A stretch of 10,402 nt of DNA from Pseudonocardiaceae bacterium (GTDB lineage: Bacteria > Actinomycetota > Actinomycetes > Mycobacteriales > Pseudonocardiaceae). Location of the stretch: positions 1-10,402 of the forward strand of contig JAICSB010000076.1 in NCBI GenBank assembly GCA_025937115.1, written 5' to 3'. Below, piece by piece: positions 1 to 6,922 of this stretch; positions within the stretch are counted from its first letter, which is position 1; each line of letters starts with the position of its first letter. A program made the position numbers and the translations under genes. The notes under the pieces were generated by a model that was not told where the DNA came from, searched no databases, and saw only the letters and a program-made list of their open reading frames with translations.

Positions 1-74
1 CACCTCCACCTCGGCGCTACTTCAGTGCCTGCGAACACCATAGGCGACCTGTTCGGCTGGCAGGATGCATCGCC

Positions 75-500
75 GTGCGAGCAGTAGCGAGCCGAGTGCT
101 CGAGGCAGCGGTTCTGGTGGACGACCAGTTGGTCGGTGAGCTCGACGCGCCCGGGTTGCTGGTGTTGCTCGCGGTGACCCACGACGACGGTCCCGCGCAG
201 GCCGAGACGATGGCCCGGAAGCTACATGAGCTGCGGATCCTGCGCGACGAACGCTCCGTCGCCGATACCGGCGCTGGGGTGCTGCTGATCAGTCAGTTCA
301 CCCTCTACGGCGCGACGCGCAAGGGTAGGCGCCCCTCGTTCACCGCAGCCGCCCACCCGGCGCACGCCGCACCGTTGGTCGAGGAAGTCGTCGCCCGGCT
401 CCGGGCCCGGGGGACCACCGTGGCCACCGGCCGCTTCGGCGCGACAATGGTTGTACGCAGCGTGGCCGACGGCCCGTTCACCCTATTGATCGACGTGTGA
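75..500 (+). CDS. dtd: D-aminoacyl-tRNA deacylase (DTD)
   Basis: Cytosolic proofreading enzyme that hydrolyses D-amino acids (and glycine mischarged on tRNA-Ala) from tRNA. The 141-residue product has the usual DTD length. It opens with the family-like MRAV start, carries the SQFTLYG motif at residues 73-79 followed by TRKGRRPSFT, then ATGRFGA near 117-123 and the C-terminal Gly-Pro motif at 133-134 within DGPFTLLID. The Gly-Pro pair, which rejects L-substrates in this family, is intact; the residue two before it is Ala131, where I would expect Asn in many bacterial DTDs. The GTG start at 75 is the first ATG/GTG codon in its frame inside the window, matches the family start, and follows an AGGA about 9 nt upstream. 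The frame stays open to the window edge but upstream codons look non-coding. It stands alone, 261 bp before sigB and separated from it by a hairpin. Family identity is secure. Confidence 0.93.
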   Translation: MRAVASRVLEAAVLVDDQLVGELDAPGLLVLLAVTHDDGPAQAETMARKLHELRILRDERSVADTGAGVLLISQFTLYGATRKGRRPSFTAAAHPAHAAPLVEEVVARLRARGTTVATGRFGATMVVRSVADGPFTLLIDV

Positions 501-541
501 CGCCGTCGGACAGCTACCAACCGGGCGATACCTCCCTTAAC

Positions 542-578
542 CGGCGACCAACCCTGAGAAGTCTCTGAGGGTCCGCCG
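542..578 (+). terminator. Hairpin after dtd, possible terminator
   Basis: An inner stem at 551-572 pairs ACCCT/AGGGT and AGA/TCT around one G-G mismatch, with a 4-nt AGTC loop. Outer arms CGGCG (542-546) and CGCCG (574-578) can close it across an asymmetric internal loop. It begins 41 nt after the dtd stop. There is no T-tract, which is common for actinobacterial hairpins, so termination is inferred. Confidence 0.4.
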
Positions 579-625
579 CATCGGGCACTTCGCCGGGTAC
601 TCGTTCGTCAACCAAGCGAGAGTCC

Positions 626-652
626 GGGAACGGAATCCGGGCTCCCGACGTT
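626..652 (+). promoter_or_regulatory. ECF-type (SigH/SigE/SigR-like) promoter upstream of sigB
   Basis: GGGAAC at 626-631 is followed after exactly 17 nt by CGTT at 649-652. This matches the -35/-10 pattern (GGGAAY, 16-17 nt, cGTT) known for mycobacterial SigH/SigE and Streptomyces SigR. Transcription would start near 660, giving a sigB leader of about 100 nt. In mycobacteria sigB is itself transcribed from such a stress promoter, so position and match agree. A second GGAAT at 632-636 lies only 13 nt from the GTT and is less suitable. Confidence 0.72.
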
Positions 653-761
653 GTAAAAGTCATCGCCGCGGGTACTCGATGGCCAGACTGGTGCAACGTT
701 GCGCGCCGATTCACCGCACGCACCGGAGTCGGCACGAGGATCCGCCGCAGGAAGGAACCTG

Positions 762-1736
762 ATGACCGCCGCGCAGATTTTCGTCGAACCGGACCCCATG
801 CTCGAGGCTGACCTTGACGCCCAGAGCCCAGCGGCCGACTTGGTGCGGGTTTACCTCAACGGAATCGGGCGCACCGCGCTGCTCAGCGCCCAGCAGGAGG
901 TTGAGCTTGCCAAGCGGATCGAGGCCGGCGTGTTCGCACGCCACACCTTGGATACCGCGACGCGGCTGTCGCCCAGCCGGCGCGCCGATCTCCTCAGGCT
1001 GGTGAGTGACGGTCACAAAGCCAAGGACCACTTGCTGGAGGCCAACCTGCGGCTGGTGGTGTCGCTGGCCAAGCGCTACACCGGCCGCGGCATGCCGCTA
1101 CTGGACCTGATCCAAGAGGGCAACCTCGGCCTGATCCGCGCGGTGGAGAAGTTCGACTACACCAAGGGCTTCAAGTTCTCCACCTACGCTACCTGGTGGA
1201 TCCGGCAAGCCATCACTCGTGGCATGGCCGACCAGGGACGCACCATCCGGCTTCCAGTCCATCTGGTGGAGCAGGTGAACAAGCTGGCCCGGATCAAGCG
1301 CGACCTGCATCAGCAGCGCGGGCGGGAGGCGACGCACCAGGAACTCGCCGAGGAATCCGGTATCCCGGTGGAGAAAGTGGCCGACCTGCTCGACTACTCC
1401 CGGGATCCGGTAAGCCTGGACATGCCGGTCGGCGCGGAGGAGGAAGCACCGCTGGGTGACTTCATCGAGGATGCCGAGGCCACCGACGCCGAGTCCGTGG
1501 TGATCTCCGGATTGCTGCAGGATGACCTACGCCGGGTGCTGGGCACTCTCGAAGAGCGCGAGCAGAAGGTCATCCGGCTGCGCTATGGCCTCGATGACGG
1601 CCAGCCGCACACGTTGGACCAGATCGGAAAGCGTTTTGGACTCTCTCGCGAACGGGTGCGTCAGATTGAGCGCGAGGTGATGGCCAAGCTGCGCCATGGC
1701 GAGCGTGCGGAGCGGCTGCGGGCATACGCCAGCTAG
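762..1736 (+). CDS. sigB: RNA polymerase group 2 sigma factor SigB
   Basis: Directs RNA polymerase to stress and stationary-phase promoters as a non-essential relative of the principal sigma factor. The 324-residue product lacks the long N-terminal extension of SigA/HrdB. Region 1.2 lies near 24-56 ([15 protein letters not shown]). Region 2 lies near 90-160 and includes the core-binding and -10-melting segment [13 protein letters not shown] (115-127) and [12 protein letters not shown] (140-151). Region 3 is near 165-240. Region 4 carries the -35-binding helix-turn-helix at 284-311 ([20 protein letters not shown]). It closely resembles mycobacterial SigB from the [10 protein letters not shown] segment onward. 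ATG 762 is chosen because AAGGA at 752-756 sits 5 nt upstream; the frame extends back to 699 but that extension is unlike the family. Hairpins follow the gene. Confidence 0.95.
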   Translation: MTAAQIFVEPDPMLEADLDAQSPAADLVRVYLNGIGRTALLSAQQEVELAKRIEAGVFARHTLDTATRLSPSRRADLLRLVSDGHKAKDHLLEANLRLVVSLAKRYTGRGMPLLDLIQEGNLGLIRAVEKFDYTKGFKFSTYATWWIRQAITRGMADQGRTIRLPVHLVEQVNKLARIKRDLHQQRGREATHQELAEESGIPVEKVADLLDYSRDPVSLDMPVGAEEEAPLGDFIEDAEATDAESVVISGLLQDDLRRVLGTLEEREQKVIRLRYGLDDGQPHTLDQIGKRFGLSRERVRQIEREVMAKLRHGERAERLRAYAS

Positions 1737-1757
1737 CCTCTCCGAGTCACCGCTCGA

Positions 1758-1779
1758 ATGGCGGCATTGACGCCGCCGT
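1758..1779 (+). terminator. Short hairpin 21 nt after sigB stop
   Basis: GGCGGC (1760-1765) pairs with GCCGCC (1772-1777) around a 6-nt ATTGAC loop, extended by a T-G and an A-T pair to 1758/1779. No T-tract follows. The position fits a 3' end or stabilising hairpin for sigB mRNA. Confidence 0.45.
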
Positions 1780-1805
1780 GCTTGACCGGCACTGTCACCT
1801 CAACA

Positions 1806-1837
1806 TGTGATGCACACCACGTGTGATGTAGACCACG
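1806..1837. repeat. Tandem pair of 16-bp CRP/GlxR-like motifs
   Basis: Two abutting 16-bp units, 1806-1821 and 1822-1837, agree at 14 of 16 positions. The second, TGTGATGTAGACCACG, resembles the actinobacterial CRP/GlxR site (TGTGA, 2 nt, TA, 2 nt, TCACA) with two differences in its right arm; the first is a weaker version. They lie between convergent genes, so they are not at an obvious promoter. The repeat is certain; binding by a CRP-family protein is inference. Confidence 0.5.
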
Positions 1838-1865
1838 CGAAGTCAGTCAGGGCTGTCGCGCGCCG

Positions 1866-1900
1866 CGGAAGGTCGGACCCGTCGGGGGTCCGGCCTTCCG
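1866..1900. terminator. Strong hairpin between convergent sigB and acuC
   Basis: A 15-bp stem pairs 1866-1880 with 1886-1900 around a 5-nt GTCGG loop, with a single T-G wobble (1873/1893) and no mismatch. It sits 24 bp beyond the acuC stop and 129 bp beyond the sigB stop. Its position between two converging transcripts fits a bidirectional terminator, although neither side has a T-tract. Confidence 0.75.
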
Positions 1901-1924
1901 ACTCTGGATCTCCCGCAGCCGCAG

Positions 1925-3097
1925 TCACACTTCAGGGTCATCGGGGTCTAAGTCGTGCAGCGGGTAGACGGCGCGCCGGGTCTCCTGGATCGCCCGGTCC
2001 ACCTCCGTCTCGCCAGTGCGATCCCAGGGCGTCCAACGGGGCACGGCGCCGTCGGTCATCGAGGTGGGCAGCTCTGTGCCCCGGGCCACAGTGGCGGCGT
2101 ACGCCGTCCAGTCGGCCGGTACCGCTGCGTTCGGCTCCACCTCGCGATCGAGTAGAACGCCCAGCAGATGTGTCCAGGACCGCGGGACCACCCGGAACAG
2201 GGAGTATCCGCCGCCGCCGAGGGCGAGCCAGCGGCCGCCGGCCGTGGTGTCGGCCAGGTTGGCCAGCGCACGATGAGCGGCGCGCTGACCGTCGACCGAC
2301 AGCGCAAGATTGGCGAGCGGGTCTTCGACATGCGTGTCCGCGCCGTGTTGGGTGACCAATACCTCGGGCTGGAACGCCCGCAGCAGCGCGGGCACGACCG
2401 CGTGGAAGGCCCGTAGCCAGCTGTCATCGCCGGTCCCCGGGGGAAGCGGCATGTTGACCGCCGAACCTTCGGCTCCGGGGGCTCCGATGTCGGTGGAGTT
2501 GCCGGTACCCGGAAACAGCGTCGCCGGGTGCTGGTGCAGCGAGATGGTGAGCACCCGACGATCGTCGGCGAAGGCCTCCTGCACACCGTCGCCGTGATGG
2601 ACGTCGATGTCGACGTAGGCCACCCGGGACACTCCACCATCGAGCAGTCGGCGGATCGCCAGCGCACAGTCGTTGTAGACGCAGAAGCCCGAGGCGTGGT
2701 CACGCATCGCGTGGTGCAGGCCGCCGGCGATGTTCACCGCCCGTGCCGTCCGTCCAGCGAGGATCTCTTCGGCGGCCATCAGCGAGCCACCGGCAACCAA
2801 CGCCGAGGCCTCGTGCATGCGGTGGAAGACGGGGTTGTCCGGAGTGCCCAAACCGTGCCCGACATATCCCCGCGACGCCTGCTTGACGGCGGCGACGTAG
2901 TCGTCGGAGTGCACCGTGTGCAGCTCCTCGTCAGTGGCCGGCACTGGCGCCAACGGCTGCATCCCATCCAGCACCCGGAGCGAACGGGCCAGCCGGATGG
3001 TGAGATCCAGCCGGACGGGATTCAGCGGATGCCAGCTCCCGAGGTCATAGCCGAGGAGGGCATCGTCCCAGACGACGACCGCGCGGGAAGTGCTCAT
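1925..3097 (-). CDS. acuC: AcuC-type protein deacetylase (class I HDAC fold)
   Basis: Zinc-dependent lysine deacetylase of the AcuC family. Characterised members remove acetyl groups from acetyl-CoA synthetase and so restore acetate activation. The 390-residue product has the family length and the full active site: HPLNP at 23-27, tandem His128-His129 in GGLHHAM, ASGFCVYND at 135-143, and YVDIDVHHGDGV at 161-172. The zinc ligands Asp165 and His167 lie in that segment and the third, Asp254, in HGADTH. Tyr298 in LGGGGYSL is the catalytic tyrosine. ATG 3097 (MSTSRAVVVWDD) is chosen because the product then begins like the family; an upstream extension would run into the neighbouring gene. The ribosome binding site is weak. 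It lies 38 bp downstream of the sulfurtransferase gene on the same strand, so co-transcription is likely. Confidence 0.92.
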   Translation of the reverse strand: MSTSRAVVVWDDALLGYDLGSWHPLNPVRLDLTIRLARSLRVLDGMQPLAPVPATDEELHTVHSDDYVAAVKQASRGYVGHGLGTPDNPVFHRMHEASALVAGGSLMAAEEILAGRTARAVNIAGGLHHAMRDHASGFCVYNDCALAIRRLLDGGVSRVAYVDIDVHHGDGVQEAFADDRRVLTISLHQHPATLFPGTGNSTDIGAPGAEGSAVNMPLPPGTGDDSWLRAFHAVVPALLRAFQPEVLVTQHGADTHVEDPLANLALSVDGQRAAHRALANLADTTAGGRWLALGGGGYSLFRVVPRSWTHLLGVLLDREVEPNAAVPADWTAYAATVARGTELPTSMTDGAVPRWTPWDRTGETEVDRAIQETRRAVYPLHDLDPDDPEV

Positions 3098-3135
3098 GGC
3101 CCAGCACGTTACCGGCCGCGGTGGTGTGCCGACCG

Positions 3136-3993
3136 CTACCCACGATCCGGGCCGGTCGCCACCGGGCGCGCGGTGTCGGTACACCACTGCGACCATGATC
3201 CGGCGTACAGCGCAGCCGGGCGCTGCGGCGTGGTGACGCCGGCGCGCTCCAGTCCGAGCACCAGCGCACATGCGTTGATCCCAGAACCGCAATAGGCGCC
3301 GACTTCGGCATCGCCGACGCCCCACTGTTGAGCGAGCTCGCGCAACCGGGTCGGCGGAAGCCAACGCCCTTGCGCGTCGGTCAGCTCGGGAAACGGCGCG
3401 TTGGTTGCCCCAGGGATGTGGCCGGCGCGCGGGTCCACCGGCTCGGTTTCGCCTTGGTAACGGGACGCCGCTCGGGCGTCGAGTAGCACGCCATCGCGGG
3501 CCAGCGCCGCGGCTTGTGACGCGTCAAGTACCGGCATTGCCCCGGGCCGCAGCGTGATCGTGCCCGGTTGCGGCTGGGACACCTCGACGGTCACCGGCAG
3601 CCCCGCGGCCCGCCACGCCGCGCTCCCCCCGTCGAGGACCGCGACCGCATGGTGTCCCGCCCAGCGCAGCAACCACCACAGCCGCGCCGCCACCGAGCTG
3701 TCCGCCGCGTCGTAGGCGACGACCGGGGTCGTTGCGCTGACACCCGCTGCTCGCAGGGTGGCCTGCAGCGCCGCGGGCTCCGGGAGGGGGTGTCGTCCAT
3801 CCAGGCCGGGCGGGCCGGCCAGGTCGCTGTCCACGTCGAGGAAGACCGCGCCGGGCAGGTGACCAGCCTGGTAGCCGGCGCGGCCGGGCGGTCCGGTGAG
3901 CGACCACCGGACGTCGACCACGGCAGGCGCGTCGGGGCCAGTGAGCAGTACAGCCAGCTCGCGAGGCGTGATCACCGGATGCATGCTGCCCAT
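3136..3993 (-). CDS. Rhodanese-like sulfurtransferase, 3-mercaptopyruvate type
   Basis: Cytosolic two-domain rhodanese that moves a sulfane sulfur from a donor to a thiol or cyanide acceptor. The 285-residue product has an N-terminal non-catalytic domain (VDVRW at 26-30, GHLPGAVFLD near 44-53, VAYDAADSSVAARLWW near 92-107) and a C-terminal catalytic domain (LDARAASRYQGETEP at 171-185, GHIPGATNAPF at 191-201). The active-site loop CGSGINACA begins at Cys235. A CGSG loop is typical of mercaptopyruvate sulfurtransferases, whereas thiosulfate enzymes tend to have CRKG, so mercaptopyruvate is the likelier donor. ATG 3993 follows GAAGG; ATG 3984 (MHPVITP) is an alternative three codons in. It is the first gene of a pair with acuC and diverges from ideR across 76 bp. 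SseA-like, but I do not assign the symbol. Confidence 0.9.
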   Translation of the reverse strand: MGSMHPVITPRELAVLLTGPDAPAVVDVRWSLTGPPGRAGYQAGHLPGAVFLDVDSDLAGPPGLDGRHPLPEPAALQATLRAAGVSATTPVVAYDAADSSVAARLWWLLRWAGHHAVAVLDGGSAAWRAAGLPVTVEVSQPQPGTITLRPGAMPVLDASQAAALARDGVLLDARAASRYQGETEPVDPRAGHIPGATNAPFPELTDAQGRWLPPTRLRELAQQWGVGDAEVGAYCGSGINACALVLGLERAGVTTPQRPAALYAGSWSQWCTDTARPVATGPDRG

Positions 3994-4040
3994 TGTGCCT
4001 TCAGTGCCAGCAGGTTTCCGCCATATCCCCAGCGTGCCAC

Positions 4041-4051
4041 TACCATAGGTA
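4041..4051. promoter_or_regulatory. Palindrome in the sulfurtransferase/ideR divergent promoter region
   Basis: TACCATAGGTA is a perfect inverted repeat (TACC, 3-nt centre, GGTA) in the 76-bp space between the divergent starts. It contains -10-like hexamers on both strands: TACCAT on plus (4041-4046) and TATGGT on minus (4042-4047). No good -35 element is visible on either side. It could be a shared or overlapping promoter, or an operator. No IdeR iron box (TTAGGTTAGGCTAACCTAA type) is recognisable here. Confidence 0.35.
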
Positions 4052-4069
4052 CAACCGAGGGAGACTGGT

Positions 4070-4765
4070 GTGAACGATCTCATCGACACCACCGAGATGT
4101 ACCTGCGCACCATCTTCGAGCTCGAGGAGGAAGGTGTGGTCCCGCTGCGGGCGCGGATCGCTGAGCGCCTCGGACAAAGCGGGCCCACCGTCAGCCAGAC
4201 CGTGGCCCGGATGGAGCGGGACGGCCTGTTGACGGTGGCCGACGACCGGCACCTCGAGCTCACCGCCGAGGGCCGCAGCCGGGCCACTTCGGTGATGCGC
4301 AAGCACCGGCTGGCCGAGCTACTTCTGGTCGACGTGATCGGCCTCGAGTGGGAGCAGGTACACACCGAGGCCTGCCGCTGGGAACATGTGATGAGCGAAG
4401 CGGTGGAGCGCAAGCTGGTCGCGCTGCTCGGCAACCCCACCATGTCTCCGTACGGCAACCCGATCCCGGGGCTCGACGAACTCGGGGTCGGAGAGGCTGC
4501 TGGCCCGGTCGAACCCGACCTGGTCCGGCTCGATGAAGTGGCCCGGCGCGGCGGCGGCACCGTAGAGGTGCGACGGATCTCCGAGCACGTGCAGCTCGAC
4601 CCGACCCTGATGGCGGATCTACATAAAGTCGACGCGGTGCCCGGCAACGTCGTGGAGGTAGCCGCCCAGGCTCGGGCGAGTCATCCGATTGTGCTGTCCG
4701 GTCGAGGGACCACGGTCGAGGTCGGCGGCGCTCTCGCGCACGCGGTCATGGGCCTTCGGCGGTGA
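4070..4765 (+). CDS. ideR: Iron-dependent transcriptional regulator IdeR/DtxR
   Basis: Fe(II)-activated DNA-binding regulator that represses siderophore and iron-uptake genes and, in mycobacteria, activates iron storage. The 231-residue product has an N-terminal winged helix (1-73, with recognition helix [13 protein letters not shown] at 37-49), a dimerisation and metal domain (74-140) and an SH3-like domain (about 150-231). All metal ligands are present. Site 1: His79, Glu83, His98, with Glu172 and Gln175 from the SH3-like domain. Site 2: Met10, Cys102, Glu105, His106. It closely resembles mycobacterial IdeR throughout the first 140 residues; the linker near 140-165 diverges and is rich in Arg and Gly. 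The GTG start at 4070 is preceded by GAGGGAG at 4057-4063. Its TGA overlaps the first possible start of galE, suggesting coupled expression. Confidence 0.95.
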   Translation: MNDLIDTTEMYLRTIFELEEEGVVPLRARIAERLGQSGPTVSQTVARMERDGLLTVADDRHLELTAEGRSRATSVMRKHRLAELLLVDVIGLEWEQVHTEACRWEHVMSEAVERKLVALLGNPTMSPYGNPIPGLDELGVGEAAGPVEPDLVRLDEVARRGGGTVEVRRISEHVQLDPTLMADLHKVDAVPGNVVEVAAQARASHPIVLSGRGTTVEVGGALAHAVMGLRR

Positions 4766-4779
4766 TCCGACCGAATCGG

Positions 4780-5730
4780 ATGCGGCTGCTGGTCACCGGA
4801 GGCGCAGGCTATATCGGCAGTATCTGCGCCGCACGGCTGGTCGAGGCCGGCCACGACGTCGTGGTCCTGGACGACCTGTCCACCGGGCACCGCGATGCTG
4901 TACCGGGCGACTGCCGGCTGGTCGAGGGCACCGTCGAGGATGCCGGCGCGGTGCTGGCCAAGGGCTTCGATGGTGTGCTGCATTTCGCGGCTCGCTCGTT
5001 GGTCGCTGAATCGATGACCCAGCCACAGCGATATTGGTTCGGCAACGTGGTGGCGTCGCTGCGGCTGCTCGAGGCGATGCGCGAGCACGGGACTCCTCGA
5101 CTGGTCTTCTCCTCGACCGCGGCCACCTACGGCGAACCCGCCTCGGTGCCGATCACCGAGGAGGCCGCCACCCGACCGACCAACCCCTATGGGGCGACGA
5201 AGCTTGCGATCGACCATGCCATCGGCTCCTATGCCGTCGCGCACGGCATCGCGGCCGTGAGCTTGCGGTATTTCAACGTCGCCGGCGCCTACGGCCGCTA
5301 CGGTGAGCGGCACACCGTCGAGAGCCACCTCATACCGTTGGTACTGCAGGTCGCCCTCGGTCGCCGAGACAAGATCAGGGTGTTCGGGGAGGATTGGCCA
5401 ACTCCGGATGGCACCTGTATCCGCGACTACATCCACGTGGTCGATCTCGCCGACGCCCATGAGCGGGCACTCGCGCAGGCCGTACCGGGTGAGCATCGCA
5501 TCTATAACTTGGGTAACGGAACCGGCTTCTCAGTGCAGCAGGTGATAGACACCTGCCGGCAGATCACCGGGCACCCGATCCCGGCGCAGTGCGCGCCGCG
5601 CCGACCGGGTGATCCGGCGGTGCTGATCGCCTCCAGCGATCGAGCGCACTGCGAATTGGGTTGGAAGCCCGAACGCGCTGACCTGGCCGTGATCGTGGCC
5701 GACGCGTGGGAGTTCGCCCGCTGCGGCTAA
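4780..5730 (+). CDS. galE: UDP-glucose 4-epimerase (GalE)
   Basis: NAD-dependent short-chain dehydrogenase that interconverts UDP-glucose and UDP-galactose, supplying galactosyl units for cell-wall and exopolysaccharides. The 316-residue product starts with the Rossmann motif TGGAGYIGS (6-14). It has the D31-D32 region after beta 2, the Ser/Thr catalytic segment SSTAATYG (111-118), and the YxxxK pair Tyr137/Lys141 in NPYGATK. RYFN at 163-166 and DYIHV at 216-220 are also typical of GalE. ATG 4780 gives the usual MRLLVTGG start. A GTG at 4762 overlaps the ideR TGA (GTGA) and would add six residues, so translation coupled to ideR is possible with either start. Other sugar nucleotide epimerases share the fold, but full-length motifs favour GalE. 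Confidence 0.92.
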   Translation: MRLLVTGGAGYIGSICAARLVEAGHDVVVLDDLSTGHRDAVPGDCRLVEGTVEDAGAVLAKGFDGVLHFAARSLVAESMTQPQRYWFGNVVASLRLLEAMREHGTPRLVFSSTAATYGEPASVPITEEAATRPTNPYGATKLAIDHAIGSYAVAHGIAAVSLRYFNVAGAYGRYGERHTVESHLIPLVLQVALGRRDKIRVFGEDWPTPDGTCIRDYIHVVDLADAHERALAQAVPGEHRIYNLGNGTGFSVQQVIDTCRQITGHPIPAQCAPRRPGDPAVLIASSDRAHCELGWKPERADLAVIVADAWEFARCG

Positions 5731-5739
5731 ACCCGCAGC
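5720..5739. terminator. Hairpin at the convergent galE/DUF4192 ends
   Basis: GCTGCGG (5720-5726) pairs with CCGCAGC (5733-5739) around a 6-nt CTAAAC loop that contains the galE TAA stop. Only 20 bp separate the two convergent stop codons, so this 7-bp stem is the sole obvious candidate for ending either transcript. It has no T-tract. Confidence 0.45.
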
Positions 5740-5750
5740 CGCATCACCGG

Positions 5751-6794
5751 TCACCACTTTCGTCGCGATCGTCGCCTGGCGGAGTGGCGCGCAGGTCGCC
5801 GAAGGGAGGCGGCGGCATCTTCGGCGATGCCGCGCAGCAGCTCCGGTGGCAGTCCTCCGTCGAGTGCGGCCCGCAGCAAGCCGGACAGTGAGTGATGCGG
5901 GCACGCGTTCAGCGCGGCGTCCAACGAGACGCCCGCCAGCGCGCCGTCGCCGCGAAGGTACGCGGTGAGCGCCAGCAGTGCTGCAGGTTCAGCCCGCTCC
6001 GGTGCGGGAGTCGCGCGAACCAGGGCCAGCCAGAGCCGTTCGGCCGCGGCCGCGCCGGCACCCGTGCACCACGGCAGGCAGGCGTCCCGGACCCGGTGGT
6101 CGCACAGCGCGGAAGCGACCTCTGCGACGACGCCGTCGCTCAACGCCAGATCTCCCCCGGCTGCTGCTCGGTGCAGCTTCTTTAACTGCGCGAGACGCTG
6201 GGCTATCAGCCGGGCGCTCATCGGATGCTCCGCATCGGCCGCATCCAGGAGGATCGCCCGCCGCGCCAGCGCCGCGGGATCCTCCGCGGCAACCAGTTCG
6301 GCCATCTCCTCCCGGCTGCTGAACGTGACCGCACCGGCCGCAACGCTGGCGGCCGCCAACGGGCTCGTCGTGGGATCGGCCACCGTGCCGGCGCAGAGTG
6401 GATCGTCGTAACAGCGCCATGGCGCGCCGCACGCTGTCTCTGCGGTCCACGCCGCGTGCACCACGGGGAGCTTCGCGCTGGTCAGTACGTTGTCGAGGGC
6501 GTCGACCAACGCGCGATGTGGCGGATCGCCAGCCGGAGTGGGAATACCTCCGACGACGATCAGCGCGACGCCCGTGGGGCGCTGCCGGGCGATCGGTGGC
6601 AGCAGCTGCTCAGCTAACACTGCGGCCTGGTCGTTGTCGACCAGATCGGCACGCAAAGTCAATCCAAGACTCTTACCGTGTAATGCCAACAAGACCACGG
6701 AGTTGCGCGGGTGGAAGCCCAGTAGATGCGGGACAGCGGCGATCAGCTCGGACGGATCGGACAGCCGGATACGGCCGGCGGTAGGTGCGCTCAT
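5751..6794 (-). CDS. DUF4192 domain protein, function unknown
   Basis: Actinobacterial protein of the DUF4192 family; no biochemical role is established that I can name. The 347-residue product has the family signatures: LSDPSELIAAVPHLLGFHP at 11-29 followed by NSVVLLAL, a second strand-rich segment GVALIVVGG at 75-83, APWRCYDDPLCAG at 124-136, DPTTSPLAAASVAAG near 140-154, and SSREEMAELV at 159-168. The rest is Ala-rich helix, ending in a strongly basic tail (about RRPARHSARRRSRRKW). No signal peptide or membrane segment is seen. ATG 6794 is supported by GGGAGG about 12 nt upstream, a rather long spacing; a small palindrome occupies the gap. It lies downstream of the methyltransferase gene on the same strand, across 128 bp. 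Confidence 0.85.
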   Translation of the reverse strand: MSAPTAGRIRLSDPSELIAAVPHLLGFHPRNSVVLLALHGKSLGLTLRADLVDNDQAAVLAEQLLPPIARQRPTGVALIVVGGIPTPAGDPPHRALVDALDNVLTSAKLPVVHAAWTAETACGAPWRCYDDPLCAGTVADPTTSPLAAASVAAGAVTFSSREEMAELVAAEDPAALARRAILLDAADAEHPMSARLIAQRLAQLKKLHRAAAGGDLALSDGVVAEVASALCDHRVRDACLPWCTGAGAAAAERLWLALVRATPAPERAEPAALLALTAYLRGDGALAGVSLDAALNACPHHSLSGLLRAALDGGLPPELLRGIAEDAAASLRRPARHSARRRSRRKW

Positions 6795-6922
6795 GACGTC
6801 GAACGTCCTCCCGCGGCGGCTCGAGGGACAGCCACGGCGGGGCCGGCTGTGGACTGCGGGTATAGGTGTGGACTACTACCCCACCCGGGCAGTCGCGCAG
6901 TGCGGAATGTCGGAGCAGCGGG
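6795..6922 (-). promoter_or_regulatory. Leader/spacer between methyltransferase and DUF4192 genes
   Basis: Three structures are visible. Directly before the DUF4192 ATG is a 13-bp palindrome, GACGT-CGA-ACGTC (6795-6807), lying between the start and the probable Shine-Dalgarno. Further upstream, CAGCC (6829-6833) and GGCTG (6845-6849) can form a GC-rich hairpin. A -10-like TATACC is present on the minus strand (6859-6864) without a clear -35. DUF4192 may therefore have its own promoter or be read through from the methyltransferase gene. Confidence 0.3.

Noticed and set aside
1..87. Possible C-terminus of an upstream gene ending TAG at 85-87
   Set aside because: The frame is open from the window edge but includes an ATA codon and has no recognisable motif, and it would overlap dtd. 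Too short to support.
699..761. Longer sigB start at 699
   Set aside because: The extra 21 residues ([14 protein letters not shown]...) are unlike SigB homologues, and the good Shine-Dalgarno serves ATG 762.
514..799. Short minus-strand frames in the dtd-sigB gap
   Set aside because: No recognisable domain, and they overlap the sigB leader and promoter.
1807..2355. 182-codon plus-strand frame beginning MMHTTC
   Set aside because: Mostly antisense to the acuC C-terminus, Arg/Pro/Ser-rich and low in complexity. Its start falls inside the tandem CRP-like motif and terminator hairpin.
2528..3295. 255-codon open frame on the plus strand antisense to acuC
   Set aside because: It lies opposite acuC, which has full active-site motifs. 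The antisense product has no recognisable domain and is a by-product of high-GC codon usage.
3994..4069. IdeR iron box for autoregulation of ideR
   Set aside because: No sequence near the TTAGGTTAGGCTAACCTAA-type consensus is present; only the unrelated TACCATAGGTA palindrome is.
3994..4647. Upstream in-frame extension of the sulfurtransferase over ideR
   Set aside because: The extension is the reverse complement of ideR coding sequence, is Ser/Arg/Thr-rich and shows no rhodanese motif. The family start and a ribosome binding site are at 3993.
4681..5496. 271-codon minus-strand frame opposite galE
   Set aside because: galE is clearly the real gene, with NAD-binding and YxxxK motifs. The antisense frame shows no family resemblance.
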